From Mangifera indica (taxonomy: Eukaryota > Streptophyta > Magnoliopsida > Sapindales > Anacardiaceae), in NCBI RefSeq assembly GCF_011075055.1, contig NC_058150.1, positions 11,375,408 to 11,439,407 of the forward strand: a stretch of DNA of 64,000 nucleotides, in the 5' to 3' direction. How positions within the stretch are numbered: position 1 is the stretch's first letter; every line of letters begins with the position of its first letter. Both the position numbers and the translations under genes were made by a program. The notes under the pieces were generated by a model. That model was not told the DNA's origin. It ran no database searches and worked only from the letters and a program-made list of their open reading frames with translations. Shown here piece after piece: positions 21,019-59,124 of the stretch.

Positions 21019-24000
21019 GACTCAGAGATGATGGGAATCTGGTTGTGAATGTTAGAATTAATAATATTTCTTCAATACAAAGACAGAAAATAGAGGAATT
21101 GAGTGCTTTTTTTTATTTTTTAAATAATTGGAATTTGAAAATGGAGATTGTGGACTTTGTGATATTGTCTATAAATTCATTGACTGCATACTTTATTGTT
21201 TTTGTTGTTTGCCTCTTTAACCCTTTTGATGGGTACAATGAAATTATTTATTGTATATTAAAAATTATTACTAAAATGATATAAAATTAATAGGGAAATT
21301 TTCTGGGTATAGGAAATGACAATTTTGGGTCTTCATTACGAGTTTTCAAAACAAGCAAAGGTTAAAAAGTCCTTGCAAGATGAAGATAAATATCTCTTTT
21401 TTGGATAAATCAAGGGGGTTGCAAAACCCAAAAAAAAAAGATCAAGCATGAGTTAAGTCTCTCCTAAAATCACATTTGAGAATCTATAGAAGCTCATAAG
21501 GAATCCCAAAAAAAATATAAAAATGGTATTTACGGAAGTAAGACTCATTTTTGCATTCCAATCGATTGCAAAATCTGCTTTTTGGATAGACTGAAGAATG
21601 CATATGTTTCAGCTTAATAAAAACATGCTTCGCACGTTAGTATTAAGATTGACATTATGAGTTTGAATGGAATCTTTGCTAAGAATGATGTTAATTACAT
21701 CCTTGTAGTTAAATACTATCTATAGACTAGATATATGACGAGTCTAAGCAAACTTGAGTTCATGATAAATGACCTACAACTCCATGATTAGGGGCATGCA
21801 AAATTCTAGCAGCACCAGAAAGTCACCCCTGAATTTATCTCTATTCTCTCTATTTGGTGCACTTACAAAAGCACAACTTGTAATTACATTAACATAAGCA
21901 TTCGCATTAAGTTTGTACCAACCATCGAATCGCATCAAATTAATTTTCTATTAATAAATTTTATTGATTTTATAACCTTGTCAAATTAATTAATTTTATT
22001 AAAAATCTTTAAGTAAGTATTAATAAATAATTTTGATGCTTTCTTCATCAAATTAAAAGAGATAATGAAACCCAAATCGGCTCTCAATGACGTTAGCAAA
22101 CTAGCTGGACTTTTGAAAAGAGATTAAATGTGAGTGGACCTATAACCATCCACGATAATATTCAATTCTACTTTGAATCCGAGTCATTTTGTTTAGTTTC
22201 TTCACTACACATTAAGGTCTGTCAAAAGTTTCATCAAGTAAATGAACAAAAAAATGAAGTCAACTCACCAGGTTCTTGATGCAACAACCAAGATAATAGG
22301 ACCTGAAGCGATTTTTACAAAGCCAAGACATAACTATTTCTCTTTTGAGTTCTTCATTTGCAAAGTAAAGTTTGAAGGTTTCAACCCTTCAAACTTGGGC
22401 TGTTTGATGGAAATGAGGCTGTTTGGCTGGTAGATGGGTTAGGTGGTTCTGTCAGGGACAAAGCAAGAAAAGGGATCAAGATTTTCTTCATAAATCTTAT
22501 TTTGAGAAAATTTAAGTAAATTTTAACCATAAAAAAATGTCAATTACACATTCCTCGTTTTGGCCTTGGAAAAGGATACCAAATTCTCATTTTGGCGCAC
22601 AAGAAAATATGGTAGGTGCTCATGTTTATGGTGCCAAAGCAAGACAAGTCTTCTTTGTTTTTATTGCTAGCTTTCATGTGGCTTGTCATACATTCCCTCT
22701 TGTATTCACCAACAAATGTCAAGCAATTTATCCAAATTATACTTGTACCTTTTCACATAAGAAATACGACTAAAGCAATATTACCCCAATTTTAACCATC
22801 ATATTTGAATAATATTACTCTAAGGCTAGACTTGATCCAAAGTGAGTCCGAACAAGTAACTGCTTGATATTAGCTTGATTTAACAAAAAATTAGTTCAAA
22901 ATCAATTTGATATCAACAAATTAAGACTCAAATTTAATTAAAAAATAATTTTATTTTAAATTTGGTATGAGTCAATTTGAATTCTAATATTTGAATCGAA
23001 TTATTTTATAAAAATGAGCTCAAACAACTTTAATTGAATCTAACCACATTTTACTCCATTTGAGTCAACTAATTTTAATAAGGCCAAAAGACTTGTTCTC
23101 ACCCAAGGTTTGATGTAAAACTAAACTTCTACCCACCAACTTTCAAAAATTCAAAATGCCACTCATGAATCAAATTACGTTAAAACTCTTAGTTAAATAC
23201 AAAGATAAAACTGTTATTTCAATAATAATATTAAAAAAACTAAAACTTAATCCCCTTTTTTCACTTTAGTTTTGAAAAATAACAATTTCCCCCAATCTTA
23301 TAGTTTTAAGTTTTAAAAAGCTACTTCCCACCTAAACTCTAGGGTTTCATCTCTTTTAATTTCTTGTAATTGTAGCCCCACCCCCCCCCCCCCCCCCGCC
23401 TAAAAAAAAATTTTTTTGAACAGATAGTTTTAAATGCACTTAGCATGGGGGGAAGATTCTTGTCACAGGTGGCAAATTTATCTCTCTATATTGTGAAGAA
23501 ATTTTAGAAGTTTGAACGACAAGGGCATGACTTGTGCATGACATAAGTACAACTTGAATTTCTACCCACAAAGTGCATGGTTGGAACGTTGATCTTCACA
23601 GCTAGGCAAAATGATGATGTACACGACTAGAATGTTGATTGAATGTAAGACTAAACGAGTGAGTATCACAACTGGAATGCGATATGCATGACATGATTAC
23701 AAGATGGAGAATCATAATTAGGACGAAGCAAAAAGTCATGGTTTGAAGATAGTTTGCATGGCTGGGACATGTACAACAACGACACGACTGTGACATGTGT
23801 AACAATAGCACGACTAGGACAATTTGATCATCACAACTAGAACATGTGCAATACTGGCATGGCTAGGATGATTTGATCATCATGGCTAGAGCATGTGCAA
23901 CAACGACATGGTTGGGATGTTTTGATCATCATAACTAGATGATGAAAGGCATGACTGGACTTTTTCTTTTCGAGTAATTTTTTCATAACATTGAACGATT

Positions 24001-24587
24001 AACACACGACTTGCTCACAGGAAAAGCATAACTATATTTTTTTTCTTTACGATTAATTTTGCAAATGTCTCACTTTGTTCCTCTTGTAATGCTTTCATGC
24101 ATTCCTTAGATATGTTAGCATATTAAACTTAATAGGCTGTTAGGTAGGTGGCTATTGAACCGAGATCGTTGGCACCTTTGTTGCATTCCTATACTAGTAG
24201 ATATCTCACAATGCTTCTTTAACGCCTTCTGCATAATATTTTCGATCTTTGACACCTTAACCATCCTAGATGCCAAAATTAGTGTCGAGACTGGTGTTGG
24301 TGTTAGGGTTGTATAAGTACCAGGGTTGAGGTTGGTGTTGGTGTCGACACATGTGTAAAAGTCTCAAAATGACTCTCCTTTAGAACATTATTTAAATGGT
24401 TGGATCTTCTCATTTTCCATTTTCTTTCTACTAAAATCATTCCAAAGCTCAACAAAATAACAATAATCATAAAACATGTATAGTACTCACAACAGTTAGG
24501 TCATGGAACGGATCAACATTACGTAGGCCACTATACTCATACACCCTAAGTTCGTACAACCACTTATACATTTAGGATCCCAAAACC
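21019..24587. other. GUN4 3' flank and intergenic DNA
   Basis: No gene recognised. The first 250 bp probably hold the GUN4 3' UTR and poly(A) site. Beyond that is AT-rich DNA with only short meaningless frames. A run of 17 C lies at 23381-23397. A region near 22840-23060 has repeated Asp/Leu-less, GAGTC/GACTC-rich phrases of a dispersed-repeat kind. The 23600-23950 stretch is a diverged short-repeat zone listed separately. GTTGGTGTT-type phrases recur near 24285-24345. Confidence 0.5.
23750..23945. repeat. Imperfect tandem repeats, about 50 bp
   Basis: Units of the form TTTGATCATCA followed by (A/T)GGCTAGAACATGTGCAA and ACGACATGGCTAGGA recur at about 23823, 23871 and 23922, with more diverged copies before. 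The wider region 23500-23950 is rich in ACGACT and GGGACATG phrases. No coding sense is seen. Confidence 0.6.
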
Positions 24588-25500
24588 ATGCTCTGATACA
24601 AAAAATGTAACAATTCATCTCCAAATCATACCCTTATGAGTAATTCATTAGGATGATGTGTCACGTATGTAATAACAATTCTTTTATAGACACACACACA
24701 CTGCAGAAAAATAGTTTAATGAAATACTTCAACAATTTATTTAAAATAAAAGTAAGATCCATAGTTCATGAAAATCATGCTATTAATAATAATGCATAAT
24801 AGTCCCAAAACAGTTTAACTCAAATGAATAACATAAAATGTCTATGAAGGTGGTCGCATCAACGATGATTGTCGTCCCTTTCATAAGGGGATAGACGTCC
24901 CTCGCCCTTGTAACTTCTAAAACCTTGTTGCTTCTAACAATGGTTTGACAATTCGACAATCCAAAATTAAATTAGGACTCCCATAAACTTATTCAATTCA
25001 CCAAAACCAGTTCAACACACCCATAAACCCAATAATGCAACTCGAAACGAACAAAATCTAATTTATACATATTCTTAGTATTCCATCATCATCTTAATCA
25101 TACTCATATGGATCAATCATATATGCACACGTATATCTTGCAATCACTACAATTCAACTATTCTACAACAGATTATACACAATACTCATAGAACATGATG
25201 TTACAAAAGAAAGAAGGAAAGAAATGTGCCTACATCTTCTTTGATGGTGCTTAGTCTTTGAGTGACAAGAATTTGGCAGCGTTCTCTACTTCGATGACTC
25301 TCCAAGACTCTCAATCCTTATTGCTCTCCCTGTGTAGGTGAAAAAAAAGGGTTAACAATATGTACCCTAATCAAAATGCATGGAGGAGTTTTGTAACCGC
25401 TATAAAACACGCCTAAGATAGTCGTCCCCTCAAATGGGACAGACATCCCTCAAGATATTTATCACAAAAATTATGCAAGCACAACTTGAAATTGCCAACT
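24588..25500 (-). mobile_element. Probable LTR fragment with primer-site remnant
   Basis: At 24588-24605 the minus strand reads a short run of T, then TGTATCAGAGCATGG. That is one base short of the standard initiator-Met primer site, and it abuts a TGTAAC edge. This is the usual junction between an internal region and an LTR in minus orientation. The following 0.9 kb would be the LTR. It has a recurring phrase like GTCGTCCCCT...GGGACAGACATCCCTC near 24870-24905 and 25421-25455. I did not find the other LTR end or any coding part, so this may be a solo or truncated LTR. Confidence 0.45.
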
Positions 25501-25708
25501 TATAGGGACAAGTGTCCCATAGGTTTGACTTTTGCATTGCTTTGAAAATTCAATACTGTCAAACCTCGCGGAGGATTTGGATCATGCCAAATGACCAACT
25601 TACCCTTGAACATAATTGATGTTGCTACACAAAAATGTAAAAATTTTCTATTAATGCACCTCCTTAAGACAAGATTCATAACTTCCATGTTGTTTAATAA
25701 ATTAATAC

Positions 25709-26161
25709 CTGAATATTAGAGCAAAGTTTCTAGAGAAGCCAATACAGAAGAGATTGGGTTGTCTGCCTAACTTCAGAAGCTAATGCTTTAATAATAGGTA
25801 ATCTTTCATGACAGGAACACCCTAATATTACTAAGCACATGTCTCGAAGTTTACAACCAAAATTATACTAGTTGATATGGAAATAACAGAGAAACTCACT
25901 TGGGGTGCATGGTAGAAATTTTGCAAATGTATGCTTCTAATGAGCTTCATCGAAATTTCCATTGCTTGCACATCTGCAAAAGGAAGATACTTATTTTTTT
26001 TGAACATATGCGTGTCCAGATGCTGACGAATTTCAAGAATATCAAGCAAATTACTGTGGATTTGCCAGCAGTGTTTGGTTCATCTGTCTTTTCTCCAAAA
26101 TTTGTTCACTAGATTCAGTGAATTCTGTAAAACCCAAGGTCAGTTTCGGAATCTCGGTTAT
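25709..26161 (-). pseudogene. COG8: COG8 pseudogene fragment (two exons)
   Basis: Two minus-strand exon-like blocks with splice-like edges: 26161-25900 (after TTTGCAG, ending before GTGAGT) and 25802-25709 (ending before GTATTA). The first reads [33 protein letters not shown], then after a one-base shift NLLDILEI. The second reads LPIIKALASEVRQTTQSLL, a stop, and KLCSNIQ. From memory of the family these match the conserved middle of plant COG8, a subunit of the conserved oligomeric Golgi tethering complex. The frameshift, the stop and the absence of flanking exons mark it as a broken fragment. Confidence 0.72.
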
Positions 26162-27699
26162 CTGCAAATGGTAAAAAAAAAAAAAAACATATTCTTTACT
26201 TCATTATATTCTTCTATCATGGAAACAACTGTAAGATTAACAGGCCATCTATGATGATTTCTTTCATAGATTGAATCCACGACCTATGACAATATTCTAT
26301 TCGCAACTCATCTAACAACATGTTTCTTCATCTATTAGCCCTATCTTTTTGGTTAAAATCATAGATTTGGTTTTGACAAAAAAAAACATGCATGTTTTTC
26401 TATTCGCAACTCATGGATCAGGCACAAAAAAGTAGCAACTAAACTTTAAACACTTTCTAATTAATGATAGATATCACAATAATTAGAATATGAGTTTAAA
26501 AATGTTTCAAATCAGAAAATACTAAAAGAATGAATAGATCTAGTTAATACAGAAAGATGATATTTTTGGCAGTAAAATAGTTAAAACAGAGAAATAAAAA
26601 AGAAAAATAATATTTTTTTAATACAATTAATCAATGAATAAATGTTTTCAGATCTTTTACCATTAAATTTTAATGTCTAAAATCTCAGGATAAGCATATT
26701 TTATTTATGATGCAGTAAATTTTAGCACTCTGAATTCGAGAAATAAGATAAACAGGGTGATTCTGAAATTAAAATGAGGGTAATATTTCGTCAGATAATA
26801 AAATTATTATGTACATGCGGCTGCTGTTAACCGCAAGAGTCCAAACGTTAATCTCGTAACCACGAGTGCTCCGCTGGCTTCTGTGTCTCCAGTCAAATTC
26901 GTTGACGCAATCTCCCTAATTCCAATCGCATTTGCCTTCTTTATTTTTTATTATTATTACCCTTTTTATCAGTAGCAATTAATCTCAACAATTTTAAATC
27001 AGGTGAGATTAATCGATTAAATCTATTGAATCAAATATTAATTTTAAATTTAATTTAATTAATATAAAAATATAATTTTTTTGATTAATTCAGTTAAATT
27101 TAATTAAAATTAGATTTAATCAAATTTAATTAGATTTAATTAAAATTTTAAATTTTTTAAATTTTAATTATTTTTAAATAATTTAGTGTTTTTATTAGAT
27201 TGGATAAATTTCTAAATATTTATAAAAAAATAAATATTTCATATTTATTAAAATATCTTCTATTGATAATAATTTACATAATTATATTTTTTTATATCAT
27301 AAAATTAAAAGTTTTTTATTTGAGCAATGTTATGTATATCCAATTTTAATACACAATTTATATACATAATGATATATTATCATATAATTAAATGATTTTA
27401 AAACATATGTCATCATATGATAAAAAAATTTACTCATATAATAATATTTTATCTATATATATAAATTATATATCAAAAATAGATACACATAATTTTATTA
27501 TTTTTATTATAATTATTTTATTAAAATTAAATAAATAATTATTATTTTTTAAAAATGATATATTTTAACTTTTATAATAATAAGTATCATAATTAATTTT
27601 ATTTTATATAAACTTTTAAGTTAAATACATTTATTATAATATAATAATAAATTAAATCAATAACTCCTCTAATTAAATTAGTTAAACTATAAATCAATG
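26162..27699. other. Intergenic DNA with an extremely AT-rich tract
   Basis: Bases 26818-26940 form a short island of near-normal GC content with several CG pairs, surrounded by AT-rich DNA. It could be an old promoter or leader. Bases 27000-27690 are almost pure A/T, with repeated TTTAATTAAATTTAATT-type phrases, and are not coding. No gene is seen. Confidence 0.5.
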
Positions 27700-28018
27700 A
27701 AACAATCGATGGTCGCTGGTTTTAAAAACATTGGTTAATCTTATCCACATCCCGATCCTTCTCATTTCTATAGAATTTTCAAAGAGCAAAGAAAGTCCTC
27801 TTGGGTAATTGGGTTTATCAAATTCGTCGGTTTCGGCATATTTTAACTGTTTGTTTATTGATTTTGATACAGAAGCTGAACTGGGTTGGAGTTGTTTCTT
27901 GATTTCTACTCTGTGTTGGCAGTGTTTTAATATAGCAAAAGGGCTCTTGGATTTATCAAAGTTAAGTTTATTCACTGTGCAAAAAGGGTTCTGGGGTTTA
28001 TCATAAATCTTGGTGTAA
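27700..28018 (+). promoter_or_regulatory. GCN2 promoter-proximal region and 5' leader
   Basis: After the AT-rich tract, base composition becomes gene-like from about 27700, with pyrimidine-rich stretches. The first good start codon is the ATG at 28019, in context TAAATGGC. A plus-strand frame at 27809-28006 begins with TTG, not ATG, so I do not count it as an upstream ORF. The transcription start is not visible. Confidence 0.45.
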
Positions 28019-53526
<25,508 letters not shown>

Positions 53527-54439
53527 ACGAAGTTTACAGTTCTCATCAGCATTTCATCAATTCGTCACCACGCTATAATTGAGGAAGAGTACAGTTGCTT
53601 TTGCAAGAATAACAGAGTTTTGGATCACATAATCTGTTTATTTGCCCCACCCTCTATCTCACAGAAATCAAAAGTATAGCTTTCATTTATAGGAGATTTT
53701 CGTCCAAGGAAATTTTGCGGTACAATTTTTGGTGTTTTTGAAGATGACTTCATCAACTGATCTGGTACATGATGTAAATTTTTGTAAATGTCCATAGAAA
53801 ATTACCATAGTGAATTTGGAGGCACTGTAATTTTTTGTTGAGTTTTCAAATTTGGTAAGGATTTTTTTTAGGTATTTGTTATCAAATCTTTTACTAGTGT
53901 AAGTTGGATTCACTGTGACATTAAAGGTTTAGAAAACTATTTTTGCTTACCTTATTCTTTATGGAACACTTATCTAGCAGTTATATATCATTTTTGTTCA
54001 TGTATCATAGCAATTGCAGGATAAATTCAATTCCGGTAACTTCTCTTCAAGATATTCTTAGATTGAAGGGATCTTTAAAACAAACACATAATTCAATCTA
54101 CTGGATAATTCCAATTTGATAATGTTAGTTTGATTCAAGTTTGAATTCAAGCTCAAGTAGCTTGGATGGAATTAGAGGTGGTGGTTCACCAGCTAATTCT
54201 TGAAGTTGAGCTAAATTGAAGGTTTAACTCAGAACATGGATTCGAGTTCAAATCAACCAGCTTTATCCACCCTTGGACAGAATCCGTTCCTGATCATGGC
54301 AGATCCTAATCTTCAAAAACATGTTTGATAAGAAATTGCTTCAAACCAGTGAATATTTTTAACTGATAAATAAGATTTAGTAGTATTGTACTAATAGCAG
54401 TTGTAGCACTACAAGTAATCCAGAAAATTGCATCTTTTT
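53527..54439. other. GCN2 3' UTR and downstream DNA
   Basis: The 3' UTR probably occupies the first 300-400 bp. There is no clear single poly(A) signal. Beyond about 54110 are diverged GAGCTCAAG-type phrases of the same kind as the intron 28 foldback. No gene is seen. Confidence 0.5.
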
Positions 54440-55090
54440 CTCGTCACTTCCCAAAGCCTCAATGTCTTCTAGAAATTTTGCTGCAAGAACTTCTCCTGAG
54501 GAGATGCAGGTCCAATCTCTTCGTCTAAACTCCTCAGCCCATCTCCAACGCATGACATATTTCTCAACTAAATCATTGAGAAATATCCATTGATGGTCTC
54601 TTCTTCCCTCTCATCCTCACACATTGCAAGCCACATTTGCAATCCGTTTCAAGGCATCAACATCAGTTGGAGGCTTCAAGACTTGATCAAGAATGGCTGA
54701 TAAATCTCCAGTTTTGACCAAAGGAACTGCCCATTCAACTATATTGCCTTCATTATATCCCATATCAATGGTTTTTCGCCCCCTAAACCCTAAACCCCGG
54801 TGAAGCCTGTAGTACTCAAGATCAAGATATCAAAGAGTCCCGACAGGAAGCTCAGCTAAAGGGGAACTACTATCTGCAGGTACCAACAAAGAGAGATCAA
54901 AATCAGCGACTCGAGCATTGTGCTCTTCATCGATAAGGATGTTCGATGACTTGATGTTGCGATGAATCATAGGCGGACAGGTACATCCATGCAAGTATTC
55001 AATTCCTCTAGCTGCTTGGACTGCAATTGTCACCCTTCTAATCCAATCCAATCGATAAGCACAACAAATTTGATAAAACCAAAACAAGCA
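54440..55090 (-). pseudogene. CRINKLY4-related receptor kinase fragment, broken
   Basis: Minus-strand ORF 55087-54830 reads DWIRRVTIAVQAARGIEYLH, then IHRNIKSSNIL and ARVADFDLSLL, the catalytic and Mg-binding loops of a plant receptor kinase. Normal copies have HRD and DFG; here they are HRN and DFD. After GTLxYLDLEYYRLH the kinase jumps to GRKTID...NIVEWAVPLV and LDQVLKPPTDVDALKRIAN, so roughly 20-25 residues are missing. At the junction (54779-54798) lies a tiny telomere-like CCCTAAACCCTAAA run. CVRMRGKKRPSMD follows in another frame, typical of the CRINKLY4-related family from memory. Not functional. Confidence 0.8.
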
Positions 55091-56197
55091 CAGGAAATAT
55101 TGCTCTACAAGTGTTGATTTTCAAATAACCAGATGGGGCAATACCTCGCCACAAAGCTTAAAAGTTCCATCAGACAAACCAGTTCACTCGTTCAAAGATG
55201 AACGAATCCTCCAGCCACACCATATAACTTAAACAACTGGCCTCCAACAATGTAAATAAATTAACATACAGCTCCTAAGTTGCATAATTTTGTTTTAGAT
55301 TTAAGGTAACAAAAGCTACAATCTTTGAATGCTTAGATTTAGAAGAAAAACTGGAACTCCAGTATCGTTCATTTTGCACCCTAAGCTTCAAACGAGAACA
55401 ATGAGAAGAAACACTATATACAAAAACTTATAGGGAAATTGAAATTTTTAACCTTATTTTAATCTGTGTATACATAAATGTCACTCATTTTAAAGTTTAA
55501 ATAAATATACCACAACAGTAATCAACTTTTTCAAAATACTCCTCTTTAATCTTTCATGCAAAGATTCTCTCTCTCTTTTTCTCTACAACTTTTTCTCTTT
55601 TCTTCCTTTTCTTTCAAAGTAATAAAGGAATCATGCAGAGAGATCCTCTCTCTTCTTCCTTATCTTCAAAAACAAAAGAAGTAAGAAAAAAACTGAATTC
55701 TTTAAATTAAGAATTATTCAAAGTAAGGATATAAAAAGAAAGCGCAACCCACAAAAACTCAACCACATCCATTTTATACCCTGAAAGAAATGACGATTGA
55801 AGAAGATCATTTAGTAGGATTTAACTGAAAAAAAAAATAAAAAATTGACATTTAAGGATTTAATTGAAAAAAAATAAGATTGTCATTTAACTTAAAAAAA
55901 AAAGTAAAAAAGGGATAGCGTAAAAAGTTAACTTGGTAAACCCCTGTTATATTTTTTTAATTATAATGCCAACCCTTATATAATATATAATATTATAATA
56001 TTATATATTATATATTATAATATAATTATAATTAAATGGTAGACGCCAACCATTTTTTTACTATTATTAATAATTTTTTGAACATAAAATATATTATATT
56101 ATATTTTCACCAGTCTTAGAATTCTCACAAATAACCATAAAATATATTATATTATATCAATATGAAGTTTAACATTTTCATAATTTGAACATAAAAT
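55091..56197. other. AT-rich intergenic DNA
   Basis: No gene recognised. A frame upstream of the kinase fragment (55100-55230, minus) shows a few gene-like residues but cannot be assigned. A CTCTCTCT-rich tract lies at about 55560-55660. Bases 55975-56035 are an AT-only palindromic stretch of TATAATATTATA repeats. Confidence 0.5.
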
Positions 56198-56752
56198 TCA
56201 ATTACTATGACCAACTTCTGAACCATCTTTGGCTTGAGATTTGTACAATTTAAAGCAGGGTATCTTGATAATCAACCGCTCTCTATATTTATATGGATTC
56301 GATCTCCACCAATTAGATTGAAAAAAGACATTTTCTCTATCTCTAATAATATTAGGAGTAATTTTATCTAAGATAAAGTTATTATAATGCTTGCAATACC
56401 TTACATGTCTTGTACTTCGTTGATTTGGGAAAATAGAGAGAGATGTTGACTTTCTTAAATTCATTACCATTCTGCGTTCTTCAGCGAGCTGTAATTTATC
56501 CACACATTACCAATAATTCTTGAATTTCTTATCTCGGACAAGATCAGAAATTATTGAAGTCCAATAATCTGGTAATGACCTTAGTAATCTAGATATCCTC
56601 TCATTTTTAGTTAATTTTATGCCCTTGTCTTTTAAATCATAATATCTCTTATGCATGACACCAAGATGAGTGAAAAAGTTATGCACTGGATTCATCTTAT
56701 AGTTTAGATAGTAGTCCTTAATCAACATGTTCACCTTATATATGACCAACAA
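56198..56752 (-). pseudogene. Short Copia gag fragment
   Basis: Two consecutive minus-strand frames split by a stop near 56504. The upstream one has FFTHLGVMHKRYYDLKDKGI followed by RISRLLRSLPDYWTSIISDL, a pattern of the Copia capsid family (UBN2 type). The next has KLQLAEERRMVMNLRKS, like the end of that domain. No LTR or pol sequence adjoins it. It is an isolated relic. Confidence 0.6.
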
Positions 56753-57980
56753 ATAGAAAACAATAATTTATACATGCATAACAATATAAATATTTACTTT
56801 AAACAAAATATATATATTTTTATTTAAATATAAATAAATTAAGCCAAAATAAAAAATGTATTTTTAAAATATAAATAAATTAAGCCAAAATTCAATAATA
56901 AGGTGTGGCCAACCCTTTATTTTTTCCAAATCTTTCCAATCAAAATCAGTTTTCTAACAGTTTTTTCATTTTTAAAGTTGAACCAATTGGCTAATCAACA
57001 ATATTATGAAAATTACAATATTTAACAATATGTTGGTTTACTTAAATAAATTCCGATATTTCCAAATGAAATAATGAATACTGACATAAAGTTGAATTAT
57101 AGACATGAATAATTCACTGGCTGCCTTGTCTGAATATATTCACTGTCATGCTCTCCTTCTTACTTTTCCCGTGGAACATTTGCTTGACTGGAAATATATA
57201 TGTGCAAGTGTTTTCATTTTTTTCCCACTAAAGTTTTTAGTTGCTTACTTCCATAGTTCCCACAAAAGTGTTTAGTTGCTTGCTTCAGGTTATTTTCTCG
57301 TTCTGAAGAAAATCCAATAAATAGTTTCATCGAACATCGATACTATCAACGTAATGACAGGAAGATAGGTTAGGTTTCATTGTATCAAATTTAATAATAT
57401 ATATTTTCAAAGGTTTTTTTTTTTTGTGGGTTTGATTAATAATATGATCAAAGATTTTGTAGGTTAGATTATGTAGTTTAGCATAATTTAGCAATTTTGT
57501 CCTTTTTCATTTTTCATTGGCAGCAATTTTTGTGGGTTTGGCGCATTTATTTATTTATTTATTAATGGTTTTTTTTGTTTTTCCTTTTTCAGTGGAATTT
57601 TACGAATTTTGATTTCATTTTGCTGCAAAAGTAAATTAGTTAATGGTTTAAGCTAAGGAAACAATTTTATAATTTGTGTCTATGTTTGAGGGAAATGAAG
57701 TCAAGTTGTTGGGGGTTCGATTTTTGCATTTAGTTAGATTTTATTTTTCTTTTAGAATTAAATTATTCTTTCTCTCTGTATTGAGAATGTAAATTATTTC
57801 TTGGTTGACTTTAGTTGTATGAAATTTAAGTTTGTTCAACGTGCATTTTCTAAGGATACATATATTTAATTATGACTAATTTAAAACCTATCATGTGTCA
57901 ATTTACAGTTATTTTAAAATGTAGAAGAAAAATATAAAAAATTAAATTGATAACAAAATTGATAAATTTTTTGTTTTACA
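56753..57980. other. AT-rich intergenic DNA
   Basis: No gene or clear repeat family. Short duplicated phrases occur near 56815-56890 (AATATAAATAAATTAAGCCAAAAT twice) and near 57210-57270 (GTTTAGTTGCTTACTTCC-like twice). Confidence 0.5.
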
Positions 57981-58479
57981 GGAAATTAACCAAAATAACC
58001 CTTTTTCCTGTATAAAACATTTTAGCCCATTTTTTAATTATTATTATTTTTTTGGTTATATCTTTCTATCTATATAGTATGTGCATAAATGATTATTGCA
58101 GTGATGTGAAGAAGAAATTGTGTTATGTTAAAGCGGTATAAATTTTAATACATGAATCTGGTGTGTTATCGCTTTTTGAATTTTTAAGACATGTTTGTAC
58201 AGTTTACGTTGTTTTGCATACATGCTATGTTTTTATTGTGACATCTACCTTATTGAAAAAGATGCATTTCATTTTACAAAATCGCTATAATGTTGAGGGG
58301 AAATTTACAACAAATTAGCTCTCTAGTTATAAGAAAAAATAGAAAACTAAAATTTATCATCTATCACAAGATAGTTAATTTAATAATAATAATCCAGTTT
58401 CTTCCATTAATGTAATTTAAGGAATTAATATATATTTTCAGACATTTGTAATCAACCATCAAGAGGGGGCGTACAGATT

Positions 58480-59034
58480 CCACGATGCATACAGATTCCG
58501 TGTACACATGTCGCTTCAGACAAAAATAGACACTGTGAGTATAATTAGGAATAAACTATCATTTACTCAAAGAGCCATTTTCAAACAACTTTTTTTGGAC
58601 ATTTATTAGATTTGGCGAAGCCACGGTTCAGTGTCATTTTTATTCAAACAATGTTATTATGTATGATCAACCATGAGAACCCAGACAAAGAAATGTGGTT
58701 CAAAATAAATGGTGTTGAATTCCAATTTAGCCCTGTTGAGTTTGCACTCATGACTGATTTGATTTTCGGGGAGGACATGGACTTGTCCAATTACGTTGAT
58801 TGCACGGATACGCCTCGATTGAGAGAGAAATACTTTCCGAACATTCATAGGTTGTTATCTCATGGGGAGATCGAGCAAGCATTCGACAATGAAGTTTGGG
58901 GAGACAATGATGATAATGCAGTGAAGTTTGCAGTCTTGTATTACGCATTTACAAGATTATTAGAGGCTGACAACAGAACCAAAGTATCTAATCATTTTTT
59001 GCATTTAGCGAACAATTTAGATGCATTTAGTTGA
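58480..59034 (+). pseudogene. DUF1985 domain (MULE 2), mostly open
   Basis: The 140-codon open stretch from 58612 contains DKEMWFKINGVEFQFSPVEF, ALMTDLIFGEDMDLS and NAVKFAVLYYAFTRLL, the full conserved core of DUF1985. Upstream in another frame is KLSFTQRAIFKQLFLDIY, the normal start of the domain, so a frameshift or splice lies near 58600-58612. The first codon of the open stretch is TTG, not ATG, so this is an internal segment. It ends at a stop at 59032. It is better preserved than the MULE 1 copy and helps identify it. Confidence 0.85.
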
Positions 59035-59124
59035 TGCCCATGGGGAACACTGACATGGAATAAACAGTTGACTCGATACAAAAAGGTATACATAACAAAT
59101 ATCAATATTGTGTTGAACATTACC

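Noticed and set aside
27809..28006. 65-codon open frame ending 13 bases before the GCN2 ATG, a tempting upstream ORF for a gene that controls uORF translation
   Set aside because: It starts with TTG, not ATG, and has no other support as a translated leader ORF.
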